A DNA stretch of 57,539 nucleotides from Planctomycetota bacterium (lineage in GTDB: Bacteria > Planctomycetota > SZUA-567 > H5-PLA8). Under the pieces are notes generated by a model that worked only from the letters and a program-made list of their open reading frames with translations, had not been told where the DNA came from and searched no databases. The position numbers and the translations under genes are program-made. The stretch covers positions 1 through 57,539 of the forward strand of contig JAHCJK010000014.1 of NCBI GenBank assembly GCA_026184295.1, read 5' to 3'. Below, piece by piece: positions 26,518 to 34,536 of this stretch (its first letter is position 1; the number at the start of each line of letters is the position of its first letter).

Positions 26518-27455
26518 TGGCGGAGCCGGCCGCCACGGACCCGCGGGCTTTTCGCTGGCCGAAGATCGGATGGGCATGGAGCGACCCGGCCGTTCGCTGG
26601 AGCGGCTGGGTCACGCTCCTGTTTTCGTGCTCGGTGCTGGTCTTCATCCTGTTCTTCGTTGCGCGCGAGGCCTGGCCGGTGCTCTCGTCGGTCCGGCTGG
26701 CCGGCTTTCTGTACGGCGACCCGTGGCAGCCGCTGGCCGAACCGCCGCTGCTCGGCATCCGGCACGCGTGGCTTTCCACGCTGCTGGTCGCGGGCGTGGC
26801 GCTGCTCGTGGCCGTGCCCTTCGGGCTCGGCATCGCGGTCTTCAGCAGCGAGATCGCCCCGCCGGCGCTGCGCGCGGTGCTCCAGCCCTGCCTGGAACTG
26901 CTCGCCGGAATTCCCAGCGTCGTCTACGGCTTCTTCGGCAGCGTCACGCTGGTCAAGGCCTTCGAATGGTGGTGGGGGATGCCGGCGGGCGAATGCATCC
27001 TGGCCGCGGGGCTGATCCTTTCGATCATGGTCCTGCCGTTCGTCGCGAGCACCTCCTACGAAGCCCTGCGGGCGGTCCCGCGCGAACTCCGCGAGGCCGC
27101 GCTCTCGCTGGGCATCACGCGCGCGCACATGATCCGGCGGATCGCCTTGCCGCGCGCGCTGCCGGGCATCTTCGCCGGCGTGGCGCTGGGCTTCGCGCGC
27201 GCGATGGGCGAGACCCTCGCGGTGCTGCTCCTGGCGGGCAACGCGGTGGCGCTGCCCGGCGGCTTGCTCGACCGCGGCCAGCCGCTCACGGCGCTGCTCG
27301 CGACGGAACTCGGGGAGGCCGGCCTGGGCAGCGAGAAGTACCACGCGCTCTTCGCCGCCGGGCTGGTGCTGATGCTCGTCACGCTGCTGATCAATATGGG
27401 CATCTGGTCCCTGAAAACCCGCTGGATGCGCCATGTCCGCTCCCACGCTGCTTGA
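26517..27455 (+). CDS. PstC-like ABC transporter permease
   Basis: A 312-residue inner-membrane permease starting at a GTG that overlaps the preceding stop by one base. About six membrane helices are visible. The conserved cytoplasmic coupling loop EALRAVPRELREAALSLGITRAHMIRR contains the EAA motif that docks to the ATPase. LELLAGIPSVVYGFFG is a PstC/PstA family signature. It overlaps the next permease gene by 23 bases. The pair forms the channel of the transporter. PhoU and a PhoB/PhoR pair are not in this window, unlike many pst loci. Confidence 0.9.
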   Translation: MAEPAATDPRAFRWPKIGWAWSDPAVRWSGWVTLLFSCSVLVFILFFVAREAWPVLSSVRLAGFLYGDPWQPLAEPPLLGIRHAWLSTLLVAGVALLVAVPFGLGIAVFSSEIAPPALRAVLQPCLELLAGIPSVVYGFFGSVTLVKAFEWWWGMPAGECILAAGLILSIMVLPFVASTSYEALRAVPRELREAALSLGITRAHMIRRIALPRALPGIFAGVALGFARAMGETLAVLLLAGNAVALPGGLLDRGQPLTALLATELGEAGLGSEKYHALFAAGLVLMLVTLLINMGIWSLKTRWMRHVRSHAA

Positions 27456-28305
27456 AGCGCTCCCGCCCCGCCGCCGCCTGGCCGACGCCGCGTGCACGGC
27501 CGCCGGGTGGGCCATGGGCCTGGCCGGCATCCTGCTGCCGGTCGCGATCGTCGCGTACCTGCTGGCGAAGGGCCTCGAGCACGTTTCCTGGAACTTCCTC
27601 TTCGACGCGCCGCGCGGGAATCCCGTGGGCAGCGGCGGCGGCATCGGGCCCGCGATCCTGGGCTCGCTGGCGCTGACGGGCCTGGGCCTGCTCTTCGCCT
27701 GGCCGCTGGGCGTGGCAAGCGCGCTCTTTCTGGCGGAGTACGCGCCGCGGAAACGCTGGCCGGCCTGGTTCCGCTTCGGGTTCGAATGCCTCGCCGCCGT
27801 CCCGTCGATCCTGTACGGGCTCTTCGGCTACGCGTTCCTGGCGGTCTTCCTGAACTTCAAGATCTCGCTGCTCTCGGGCGGGCTGACGCTCGGCTTCGTG
27901 ATGCTGCCGGTGATTCTGATCGGCGCGCAGGAGGCCTTCGAGGCCGCCGGCGGCGCGTACCACGAGGCCGGCCTGGGGCTGGGCATCTCCAAGTGGTACC
28001 TGGTGCGGCGCGTGCTGCTGCCGGGCGCGATGCCGGGGATTCTCGCGGCCACGGTGCTCGCGGCGGGGCACGCGGTGGGATCGGCGGCGCCGGTGCTCTT
28101 CACGGCCAGCGTGGTCTATTCGCGCGGCGGGATGGACCTTTCGCGGCCGGTGATGACGCTGCCGACGCACCTGTACTACCTGGTCAGCGAAGCGGTCAGT
28201 TTTCCGCACGCCTACGGCACGGCGCTGGTGCTGGTGGCGGGCCTGCTGTGCACGAACGGCGCGGCGATGGCGCTGCGGCTGTGGATGGCGCGGAAGAAGG
28301 CATGA
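27433..28305 (+). CDS. PstA-like ABC transporter permease
   Basis: A 290-residue permease paired with the PstC-like protein. ECLAAVPSILYGLFGYAFL matches the PstA signature, and the coupling helix AYHEAGLGLGISKWYLVRRVLLPGAMPG is the EAA loop. The ATG at 27433 lies within the end of the PstC-like gene, and its TGA overlaps the ATPase start (ATGA), so all three proteins should be made in balanced amounts. The last helix ends with a basic tail, MARKKA, placing the C-terminus in the cytoplasm. Confidence 0.9.
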   Translation: MSAPTLLEALPPRRRLADAACTAAGWAMGLAGILLPVAIVAYLLAKGLEHVSWNFLFDAPRGNPVGSGGGIGPAILGSLALTGLGLLFAWPLGVASALFLAEYAPRKRWPAWFRFGFECLAAVPSILYGLFGYAFLAVFLNFKISLLSGGLTLGFVMLPVILIGAQEAFEAAGGAYHEAGLGLGISKWYLVRRVLLPGAMPGILAATVLAAGHAVGSAAPVLFTASVVYSRGGMDLSRPVMTLPTHLYYLVSEAVSFPHAYGTALVLVAGLLCTNGAAMALRLWMARKKA

Positions 28306-29144
28306 GCGAACGGGAAGCGGGCACCGTCATGACCCTGTCCACCAGTCCCCGGCCGGACGCGGCCGCCGCGCGCGCGGAACGCCCCTCGGCGCCGGCCGTC
28401 TTCGACGTGCGCGGCCTCGACGTCCGCTACGGCGCGCATCACGCGCTGAAGGGCGTCTCGTGCGAGATTCACGAGGGCGAAGTGACCGCGATCCTGGGGC
28501 CGTCGGGCTGCGGGAAGACGACCTTCCTGAAGTCGCTCAACCGCACCTTGGAACTCGCGGCGGCCGTGGTGGTCTGCGGCCGGGTGCTCTACCGCGGGGC
28601 CGACCTGTACGGCGCTTCGGTGGACCCGCGTTCGGTGCGCAAGACCATCGGCATCATCCACCAGCGCCCGGTCGTCTTCCCGCTCTCGATCCGCGAAAAC
28701 GTGCTCTTCGGCACGCGCTTTCACGGGCTTTTGCGCGGCGAAAAGCCGGACCAGATCGTCGAACGCTACCTCACGCAGGTCGGGCTGTGGGCCGAAGTGA
28801 AGGACCGCCTGGGCGTGCCGGCGCACCGGCTCTCCGGCGGGCAGCAGCAGCGCCTCTGCCTGGCGCGGACGCTGGCCAACGAGCCGGCCGTGCTGCTGAT
28901 GGACGAACCGTGCGCCTCGCTCGACCCGGCCGCGACCCAGGTGATCGAAGACCACATCCTGCGCCTGCGGGAGGCCTACCCGATCGCGATCGTCACGCAC
29001 AACCTCGCGCAGGCCAGCCGCATCAGCTCGCGCGTGCTTTTCATGATGGACGGGCAACTGGTCGAATCGGGCCGGACGCGGGACGTATTCAATCATCCCC
29101 AGACGGTGCTCGCGCGGGATTTCCTCTCGGGGCGCGTGGGGTAG
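28302..29144 (+). CDS. PstB-like ABC transporter ATPase
   Basis: A 280-residue ATPase. Walker A is GPSGCGKTT, the signature is RLSGGQQQRLCLAR, Walker B is VLLMDEPCASLDP, and the switch histidine is in IAIVTHNLAQASRIS. MDEPCASLDP is close to the PstB-specific MDEPCSALDP, placing it nearest the phosphate importers. The first ~35 residues (TLSTSPRPDAAAARAERPSA) are a non-conserved extension; the ATG at 28304 region overlaps the PstA-like stop, and a second ATG nine codons later is an alternative start. It powers import through the two permeases. The next gene begins 17 bases after its stop. Confidence 0.9.
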   Translation: MSEREAGTVMTLSTSPRPDAAAARAERPSAPAVFDVRGLDVRYGAHHALKGVSCEIHEGEVTAILGPSGCGKTTFLKSLNRTLELAAAVVVCGRVLYRGADLYGASVDPRSVRKTIGIIHQRPVVFPLSIRENVLFGTRFHGLLRGEKPDQIVERYLTQVGLWAEVKDRLGVPAHRLSGGQQQRLCLARTLANEPAVLLMDEPCASLDPAATQVIEDHILRLREAYPIAIVTHNLAQASRISSRVLFMMDGQLVESGRTRDVFNHPQTVLARDFLSGRVG

Positions 29145-29161
29145 GCAGGCAAGGAGGACGC

Positions 29162-30286
29162 ATGATCGTTCAAAAAGGGCAGCGGGTCGTGGTGGGCATG
29201 TACGACGGGCTGGGCATGGACTACTACGGCCTGAGCGAGATGCCGCATTTCCGCGCGATGGCCGCCGAAGGCTTCTTCAAGGCCGTCCAGGCCGTGATGC
29301 CTTCGGTGACCAACGCCAACAACGTCTCGATCTGCTGCGGCGCCTGGGCGCGCGACCACGGCATCACCGGCAACAGCTACCTGGACGAGGCCACCGGCGA
29401 AGCCGAGTACATGGAAAACGCGGACTTCATCCGCCACCCGACGCTGATCCAGCGCGCGCGCGCCCGCGGCATCCAGACCGCGCTCCTGACCTGCAAGAAG
29501 AAGACCATCAACCTGCTCGCGCGCGAAGCCGACATCGCCGTCGCGGCCGAGACGCCCTCCGAAGAATTCGTCGCGAAGTACGGCAAGCCCGGGAACATCT
29601 ACAGCCGCGAGATCAACTACTGGCTCTGGGAAGTCGCCGTCGATCTCCTGAAGAACCGCCCCGAGATCGGCTGCATCTACGTCCACATCACCGACTACCC
29701 GATGCACGAATGGCCGCCCCAGGCCCCGGAATCGAAGGAACACCTCAAGCGCCTCGACGACCTGCTGGGCGAAGCGCGCCGGGCCGCGCCGGACGCCGCC
29801 TTCCTGCTCACCGCCGACCACGGCATGAACTACAAGAAGCGCTGCTGGGACCTCGCCCGCGCCTGCCGCAACCGCGGGCTCGAACTCCGCTTCGCGCTCT
29901 CGGCCGAACGCGACCGCTACGTGAAGCACCACCGCACCTTCGGCGGCACCTGCTGGGTCTGGCTCAAGTCGCCCGCCGACCAGGCCGAGGCCGTGCGCAT
30001 CGTCTCGGGGCTGGAAGGCGTCGAAGCCGTGCTGACGCGCACGGAGGCCGCCGAGCGCTTCAACCTGATGCCCGAACGCATCGGCGAACTGGTCGTGCTC
30101 GGCGACCGGGACACCGTCTTCGGCGAGACGCACGCGGAGATGGAGGAACTCGAGCCGGCCTACCGTTCCCACGGGTCGCTGCACGAACTGGACGTCCCGC
30201 TGGTTTTCTGGAACTGCCGCGACCTGCCGCCCGCGGACGAGATCCGGCACAACCTGGACCTGACGCGCTTCCTCTACCGGGATTGA
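29162..30286 (+). CDS. phnA: phosphonoacetate hydrolase-like (alkaline phosphatase superfamily)
   Basis: A 374-residue alkaline-phosphatase-superfamily enzyme closely resembling phosphonoacetate hydrolase, which cleaves phosphonoacetate to acetate and phosphate. Similar blocks include MPSVTNANNVSICCG followed by HGITGNSYLD, LTADHGMN, and EGVEAVLTRTEAAERF followed by RIGELVVLGDR. The dizinc site is complete: D15, nucleophile T50, D178 and H182 in TDYPMH, D219/H220 in ADHG, and H337 in RSHG. AGGAGG precedes the ATG, which lies 17 bases after the ATPase gene. Related nucleotide pyrophosphatases share the fold, but the block pattern favours PhnA. No signal peptide is present, so it is cytoplasmic and its substrate must be imported, presumably by the adjacent transporter. 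Confidence 0.85.
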   Translation: MIVQKGQRVVVGMYDGLGMDYYGLSEMPHFRAMAAEGFFKAVQAVMPSVTNANNVSICCGAWARDHGITGNSYLDEATGEAEYMENADFIRHPTLIQRARARGIQTALLTCKKKTINLLAREADIAVAAETPSEEFVAKYGKPGNIYSREINYWLWEVAVDLLKNRPEIGCIYVHITDYPMHEWPPQAPESKEHLKRLDDLLGEARRAAPDAAFLLTADHGMNYKKRCWDLARACRNRGLELRFALSAERDRYVKHHRTFGGTCWVWLKSPADQAEAVRIVSGLEGVEAVLTRTEAAERFNLMPERIGELVVLGDRDTVFGETHAEMEELEPAYRSHGSLHELDVPLVFWNCRDLPPADEIRHNLDLTRFLYRD

Positions 30287-30319
30287 CCGCGGCCAAGCGC
30301 GAACGTGGGGCGTGAAAAG

Positions 30320-31015
30320 CTAGCGCAGTCCCAGCAGCAGGTCCGCGAGCGCGCGCGGCGCCGAGATCATGGCGTCGTGGCCGGCTTCCATTTCCACGTC
30401 GCGGAAGGCGGGATTCGGCGAGCGCCAGCGCGCCTCGCCCGGCAGCCGGCACTGGATGAACGTCTTGCCGAAGGCCTCGCGTTCGACCGGCCGCGCCAGC
30501 GCGACGGGTTCCAGGAAGGTCTGGAGCGGCTGCGGCGTGAGGCGCGCCTTCATCCACGCCAGGTCGGCGGGATCGGTGACGCCGAAGTCGTCGTCGTCGG
30601 GCGGCGGAACCAGCCAGGGGCAGCCGGCGCGCGCGGCCCGCGCCGTGACGCGTTCGACAAAGGCCGCGCCTTTCAACTGCGCGAGCGACTGGCCGTCTTC
30701 CGGCAGGAACCCGTCGAGAATCGCCAGGTGCGCGATCCGGTCCGGCGCGCGCGAGGCCGCACCTGTGGCCACGCACCCGGCGTAGCTGTGCCCGACCAGG
30801 ACCACCTCGCGAAGGTCCTCGGCGGCGAGCACGCCCAGCACGTCCTGGATGTGCGTGGCCAGGCCCACGTCCGGCGCGGCCAGATGCGCGCGTTCCCCCA
30901 GGCCCGTCAGCGTGACCGGAAAGGCCTCGTGCCCCGCCGCGCGCAGCAGCGGCAGGAGCCTGCGCCAGCACCACCCGCCGTGCCAGGCCCCGGGAATCAG
31001 AACAAAGGAAGGCAT
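30320..31015 (-). CDS. alpha/beta hydrolase fold esterase
   Basis: A 231-residue alpha/beta hydrolase. FVLIPGAWHGGWCW holds the oxyanion-hole segment near the N-terminus, GHSYAG (75-80) has nucleophile S77, and the catalytic histidine is in MEAGHDAMIS near the end. The size and motif set match the EstC/MekB-like and plant hydroxynitrile-lyase/methylesterase group, which hydrolyse small esters. No pathway genes are adjacent. It converges with the PhnA-like gene across 33 bases, with no clear terminator. Confidence 0.88.
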   Translation of the reverse strand: MPSFVLIPGAWHGGWCWRRLLPLLRAAGHEAFPVTLTGLGERAHLAAPDVGLATHIQDVLGVLAAEDLREVVLVGHSYAGCVATGAASRAPDRIAHLAILDGFLPEDGQSLAQLKGAAFVERVTARAARAGCPWLVPPPDDDDFGVTDPADLAWMKARLTPQPLQTFLEPVALARPVEREAFGKTFIQCRLPGEARWRSPNPAFRDVEMEAGHDAMISAPRALADLLLGLR

Positions 31016-31125
31016 CGCGCGAGCACCTCCGCCAGGCGGCCGGCCAGGCCGCCTACTATGTACTGCCGCCCCCGCGCATCCGTAACAGGAATTACGCGCG
31101 AGAAATCGGAAATTGGAGCGATGGC

Positions 31126-32451
31126 CTATTCCTGAGGCGGCGGGGGTGGAGGCGCGGCAAGTTCGTGGTCCTGATTCTGTTGCTTTAGTTCATTCTTCGA
31201 CTGTGCGATCGTCTCTTTGCAGTCGGCCACCGCATTCGATGCGAGGTCCTTTTCTTTTTCGGCATTCTTGGCGTCGGCCCTTGCCTGAATAAGTTCGCGC
31301 TCGAGTTGCCGCAGGTACTCTTCGACCTTTGTCAATTTGGCTTGCTCGGCGGCCTGCTCGCGAAGGGCCTGTCCCAATTGACCGGAATACTGAGAATCTT
31401 GTCGCCCGCTCGTGGCAACCGCCTGGCGCAGGTTCGTGACGGTGGCCTGAAGTTGGTCGATCTTCCTTTGGATGCTTGCAGATTCCCTCAAGGAAACCGA
31501 TCGGTCGTAGGAGATATTCTCGATACTTTTGCGCGCGCGGGTGAGTTTGAGTTCGGAGCTATCCAGTTGGCGCTGAAGTTCGGGGAGCCGTTGCACGGCC
31601 AGCTCGTATTGCGCCTGCACATCCGCCAGACGTTGTTCCTCGGCCGCCTTGGCTTTGGCTTCGCGCGCAATCTCTGCCTGACGCTGCCTTTCGGCGGCTT
31701 CCTGCACGCCCCGGTCGGCCGCCGCCGCCGCTTGCGCTTCAAAGTCGAGTTTCATTTGCAGGTCGCGCTCCGCCTTCGCTTGGCGGTCGCGCTCCTGCGC
31801 TTTGATCTGACGTTCGATCTCCGGCGTAACCGTGTTCAGGTCGATGGTCACGCGCGTGCCCTTGAGTTCAAACATGCCCCGTTCCATCTTGATCCCGGCA
31901 GGAATGAGAAATGCCCAAGTCTGGTCGTAGCCAAGCATGGGGTTGATTCGAATATTGGGCTTATAGCTGCCGCCCTGCTGAATCGAGGCGTGCTTATTGC
32001 CGTAATGATCGTAGAGGAAAAGTTCTATGGAGGCGGCCTCAACGGGCTCCTTCGTGGCGTTCGCAATGGTGCCCTGCACGATGGCGTACCGAACTCCGCG
32101 GTCGTTGTACATCGTGGAAAAACAGGCATCGATCTGAACAAGGTACTCGCCCAACAACACCTGCTGCCCGACGATCCCGTCGGTGACCGGCTTGACCGCG
32201 GCCTCGATTTTGGCCGGCGCCTTATCGAGTGTGGGCTTGGCGGAGAGCCACCCCGACTGAAGCGCGTATCCCGCGCCAAAGACCAAGCCAAGAAATACAA
32301 GGAGCATGAAGCAGAACGCGCCCCAGTTTTGAGATTGGGGTGTATTGCGTGAACGGTAGGCTTGCAGCGCCTGACGTTCGTGGATGGGATCAACCCGCGT
32401 GACGTTGATGGAATCGGGCTTGGGTGGGCGTACGTCGAAATCGTCGGGCAT
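31126..32451 (-). CDS. membrane-anchored coiled-coil protein of unknown function
   Basis: A 441-residue protein I do not recognise. A basic/polar 43-residue N-terminus precedes one membrane helix (44-65, GAFCFMLLVFLGLVFGAGYALQ), then a beta-rich domain to about 195 (YAIVQGTIANATKEP, FELKGTRVTIDLNTV) that resembles extracytoplasmic ligand or FxLYD-like domains. About 200-425 is one long charged coiled coil, and it ends in a poly-proline PPPPPPQE tail. The domain between membrane and coiled coil suggests an envelope-spanning or envelope-sensing role. Base composition is visibly less GC-rich than genes to its left, and it lies next to the tRNA-derived attachment site, so it may belong to an older island. 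Confidence 0.75.
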   Translation of the reverse strand: MPDDFDVRPPKPDSINVTRVDPIHERQALQAYRSRNTPQSQNWGAFCFMLLVFLGLVFGAGYALQSGWLSAKPTLDKAPAKIEAAVKPVTDGIVGQQVLLGEYLVQIDACFSTMYNDRGVRYAIVQGTIANATKEPVEAASIELFLYDHYGNKHASIQQGGSYKPNIRINPMLGYDQTWAFLIPAGIKMERGMFELKGTRVTIDLNTVTPEIERQIKAQERDRQAKAERDLQMKLDFEAQAAAAADRGVQEAAERQRQAEIAREAKAKAAEEQRLADVQAQYELAVQRLPELQRQLDSSELKLTRARKSIENISYDRSVSLRESASIQRKIDQLQATVTNLRQAVATSGRQDSQYSGQLGQALREQAAEQAKLTKVEEYLRQLERELIQARADAKNAEKEKDLASNAVADCKETIAQSKNELKQQNQDHELAAPPPPPPQE

Positions 32452-32638
32452 AGGAACCTCGCCTGCAATTTGATTGATTGTCGCCGATCATATTTTGGCT
32501 ATGCTCAAAGTCAAATTTTACCTTTTGCATGTGTTTCGATCAGGTTGCGGCTGCGAATTTTTGACGAGCAACCAGCAGGACCTGACGGTTGGCGCGCCAT
32601 ACCTGAGCAAAAACCTGTGCAAAAGGGTCGGACTTGAG

Positions 32639-32664
32639 TGGCGTCCCCAGGGGGATTCGAACCT
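32639..32664 (-). other. orphan 3' end of a tRNA-Glu-like gene, probable left attachment site
   Basis: On the minus strand the segment reads GGTTCGAATCCCCC, then TGGGGACGCCA: T-loop, T-stem 3' side, acceptor 3' side, discriminator G and encoded CCA, closely matching bacterial tRNA-Glu. The paired T-stem 5' side should be GGGGG but is AGAGG, so the match stops at the T-loop, and no D or anticodon arm follows. Tailed phages often integrate at tRNA 3' ends, leaving just such a copy at one end and the restored tRNA at the other. Confidence 0.78.
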
Positions 32665-32752
32665 CTTTGCTCGGCCGCCGACTATTGTAAACGTCTATAC
32701 GAATAAGGACTTGCGCCGGCCCTGCGGCTTGGATGGGCATCAAGTCGGATTG

Positions 32753-32875
32753 ATGGCCGGCGAGTACTTGAAGCACCTGCTGGACCTCCCTCCCGACACC
32801 GCGATCGCTGAACATGTTGCCTGCATCGAGCGCCTGAAGGCCGCCGCGCGGCCGGTTCCGGAGGCCCAACCGTGA
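32753..32875 (+). CDS. short phage protein of unknown function upstream of the cytosine methyltransferase
   Basis: A short frame ending in the GTGA overlap with the methyltransferase gene. From the ATG at 32753 it gives 40 residues (AGEYLKHLLDLPPDTAIAEH, then RLKAAARPVPEAQP), mostly helical. The frame is open much farther left through the tRNA remnant, so in the excised phage it could start elsewhere. The overlap is the main support for translation. Ribosome-site quality is poor, and I assign no function. Confidence 0.35.
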   Translation: MAGEYLKHLLDLPPDTAIAEHVACIERLKAAARPVPEAQP

Positions 32876-34536
32876 ACGATTTGATCGTCGATTCCTTTGC
32901 CGGCGGCGGTGGGGCTTCGCTGGGCATCCATTGGGCGCTGGGCCGCTCGCCTGACATCGCCATCAACCACGATGAAGGCGCGATCGAGATGCACCGCGCC
33001 AACCATCCCGAGACCCTGCACTTTCAGGAGAACGTCTGGAAGGTGGACCCGCGCAAGGTCTGCGGCAAGCGCCGCGTGCAACTCTGTTGGTTTTCTCCTG
33101 ACTGCCGGCATTTCTCCCGCGCGAAAGGTTCGCAGCCGGTAAGCCCGCGCGTGCGTGGCCTTGCGTGGGTGGCCGTGCATTGGGCGCAGCATGCGAAGCC
33201 GCGCATCATCATGCTGGAGAACGTGCGCGAGTTTCAGGATTGGGGGCCGCTGATCCCGAAGCTCGACGGGCGCGGCCGGCCTGTCCAGGATCTGCACGGC
33301 AATCCGGTTCTGATCCCCGATCCCAGCCGCAAGGGCCATTCCTTCAAGCGCTTTGTCGGGCGGTTGCGTGGGCTTGGGTACGACGTTGGCTTCCGAGATC
33401 TCGACGCAGCCGACTACGGTGCGCCTACGCATCGCCGGCGGCTATTCCTGATCGCGCGTTGCGACAAGCAGCCGATCCGCTGGCCCGCGCCTACGCACGC
33501 GCCGGCCGATCGATGCGAGTTGCTGGGGCTCAAGCCGTACCGCTCGGCGGCCGAGTGCATCGATTGGTCGATCCCGTGCCCCTCGATCTTCATGTCACCG
33601 GAGGAAGCTCGCGCCCTGGGACTCAAGCGGCCGTTGGTCGATAACACGCTGGGCCGCATCGCGCAGGGGCTTTGGCGCTATGTCTTCAATGCCGCCGAGC
33701 CCTTTGTCGTGACGTTGAATCACCAAGGTCGCGAATTCCGTGGGCATGGCGCGGCCGAGCCGTTCAAAACGATTACGGGCGCGCGTGACGCGCACGCCCT
33801 GATTACGCCCTACGTTGCGCGGCTGGGGCAGAATGGCGGCAACGGTTCATACACGTACGAAGCCCAAGATCCGCTCACGACGGTAACGAGCAAGGCCGAG
33901 CATCTGTTGATCGCGCCCACGCTTGTTCAGATGGGTTATGGTGAACGCGAAGGGCAAGCGCCGCGCGCTCTCGATCTGCATTCCCCCCTTGGAACGGTGG
34001 TGGCCGGCGGTGGCAAGCATGCCTTGGTGACTGCTTTCCTGGCGAAGCACTTCGGCGGCCAGGTCGGTACGGATCTGCGCAATCCCCTCCCGACGCAGAC
34101 CACGCGCGGAACACAGAGCCAGATCGTTTCCGCGTACCTAGTCCATATGAATCACGGCGAAAAGCAGTGGTCCGACCCGCTGCGCACCGTTCGAGCCGAC
34201 GGGCGGAACCACGCGGCCGTGATGGCCTTCCTGGTGAAATACTACGGCACCGCGACGGGGCAGGACCTTCGCGCGCCACTCGATACGGCCACCAGTCGCG
34301 CACGCTTCGGGCTCGTGATGATTTACGGCGAGCCCTGGATGATCGTAGATATCGGCATGCGCATGTTGACCCCGCGCGAACTCGCGCGCTGCCAGGGCTT
34401 CCCTGATTCGTATTTGCTGACGGGCACCGCGACCAACCAAGTCGCGCGCATCGGCAATAGCGTTCCACCCATCATGCCTTGCGCGCTGCTGCGTGCGAAT
34501 CTGCCCCAGCACATGCTTGCGGAGGTAGCGGCATGA
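32872..34536 (+). CDS. C5-cytosine DNA methyltransferase with repeated target-recognition region
   Basis: A 554-residue m5C methyltransferase starting at a GTG in the GTGA overlap. Motif I is DSFAGGGGAS (7-16), motif IV reads SPDC (75-78, catalytic C78) instead of the usual PCQ, motif VI is LENVRE, motif VIII is HRRRLFLIA, and motifs IX and X (LTPRELARCQGFPD and IGNSVPP) close the fold. The region from about 290 to 480, where the target recognition domain lies, holds about six imperfect 40-residue repeats built around DPLTTVTS and HALITPY-type segments. It is followed by an adenine methyltransferase with ATGA overlap and no recognisable endonuclease, so it probably protects phage DNA against host restriction. 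Confidence 0.92.
   Translation: MNDLIVDSFAGGGGASLGIHWALGRSPDIAINHDEGAIEMHRANHPETLHFQENVWKVDPRKVCGKRRVQLCWFSPDCRHFSRAKGSQPVSPRVRGLAWVAVHWAQHAKPRIIMLENVREFQDWGPLIPKLDGRGRPVQDLHGNPVLIPDPSRKGHSFKRFVGRLRGLGYDVGFRDLDAADYGAPTHRRRLFLIARCDKQPIRWPAPTHAPADRCELLGLKPYRSAAECIDWSIPCPSIFMSPEEARALGLKRPLVDNTLGRIAQGLWRYVFNAAEPFVVTLNHQGREFRGHGAAEPFKTITGARDAHALITPYVARLGQNGGNGSYTYEAQDPLTTVTSKAEHLLIAPTLVQMGYGEREGQAPRALDLHSPLGTVVAGGGKHALVTAFLAKHFGGQVGTDLRNPLPTQTTRGTQSQIVSAYLVHMNHGEKQWSDPLRTVRADGRNHAAVMAFLVKYYGTATGQDLRAPLDTATSRARFGLVMIYGEPWMIVDIGMRMLTPRELARCQGFPDSYLLTGTATNQVARIGNSVPPIMPCALLRANLPQHMLAEVAA

Noticed and set aside
32639..32711. Complete tRNA on the minus strand
   Set aside because: A distant GTCCTTA could pair with the acceptor, but the T-stem has two mismatches, the D-loop lacks GG and there is no seven-base anticodon loop.
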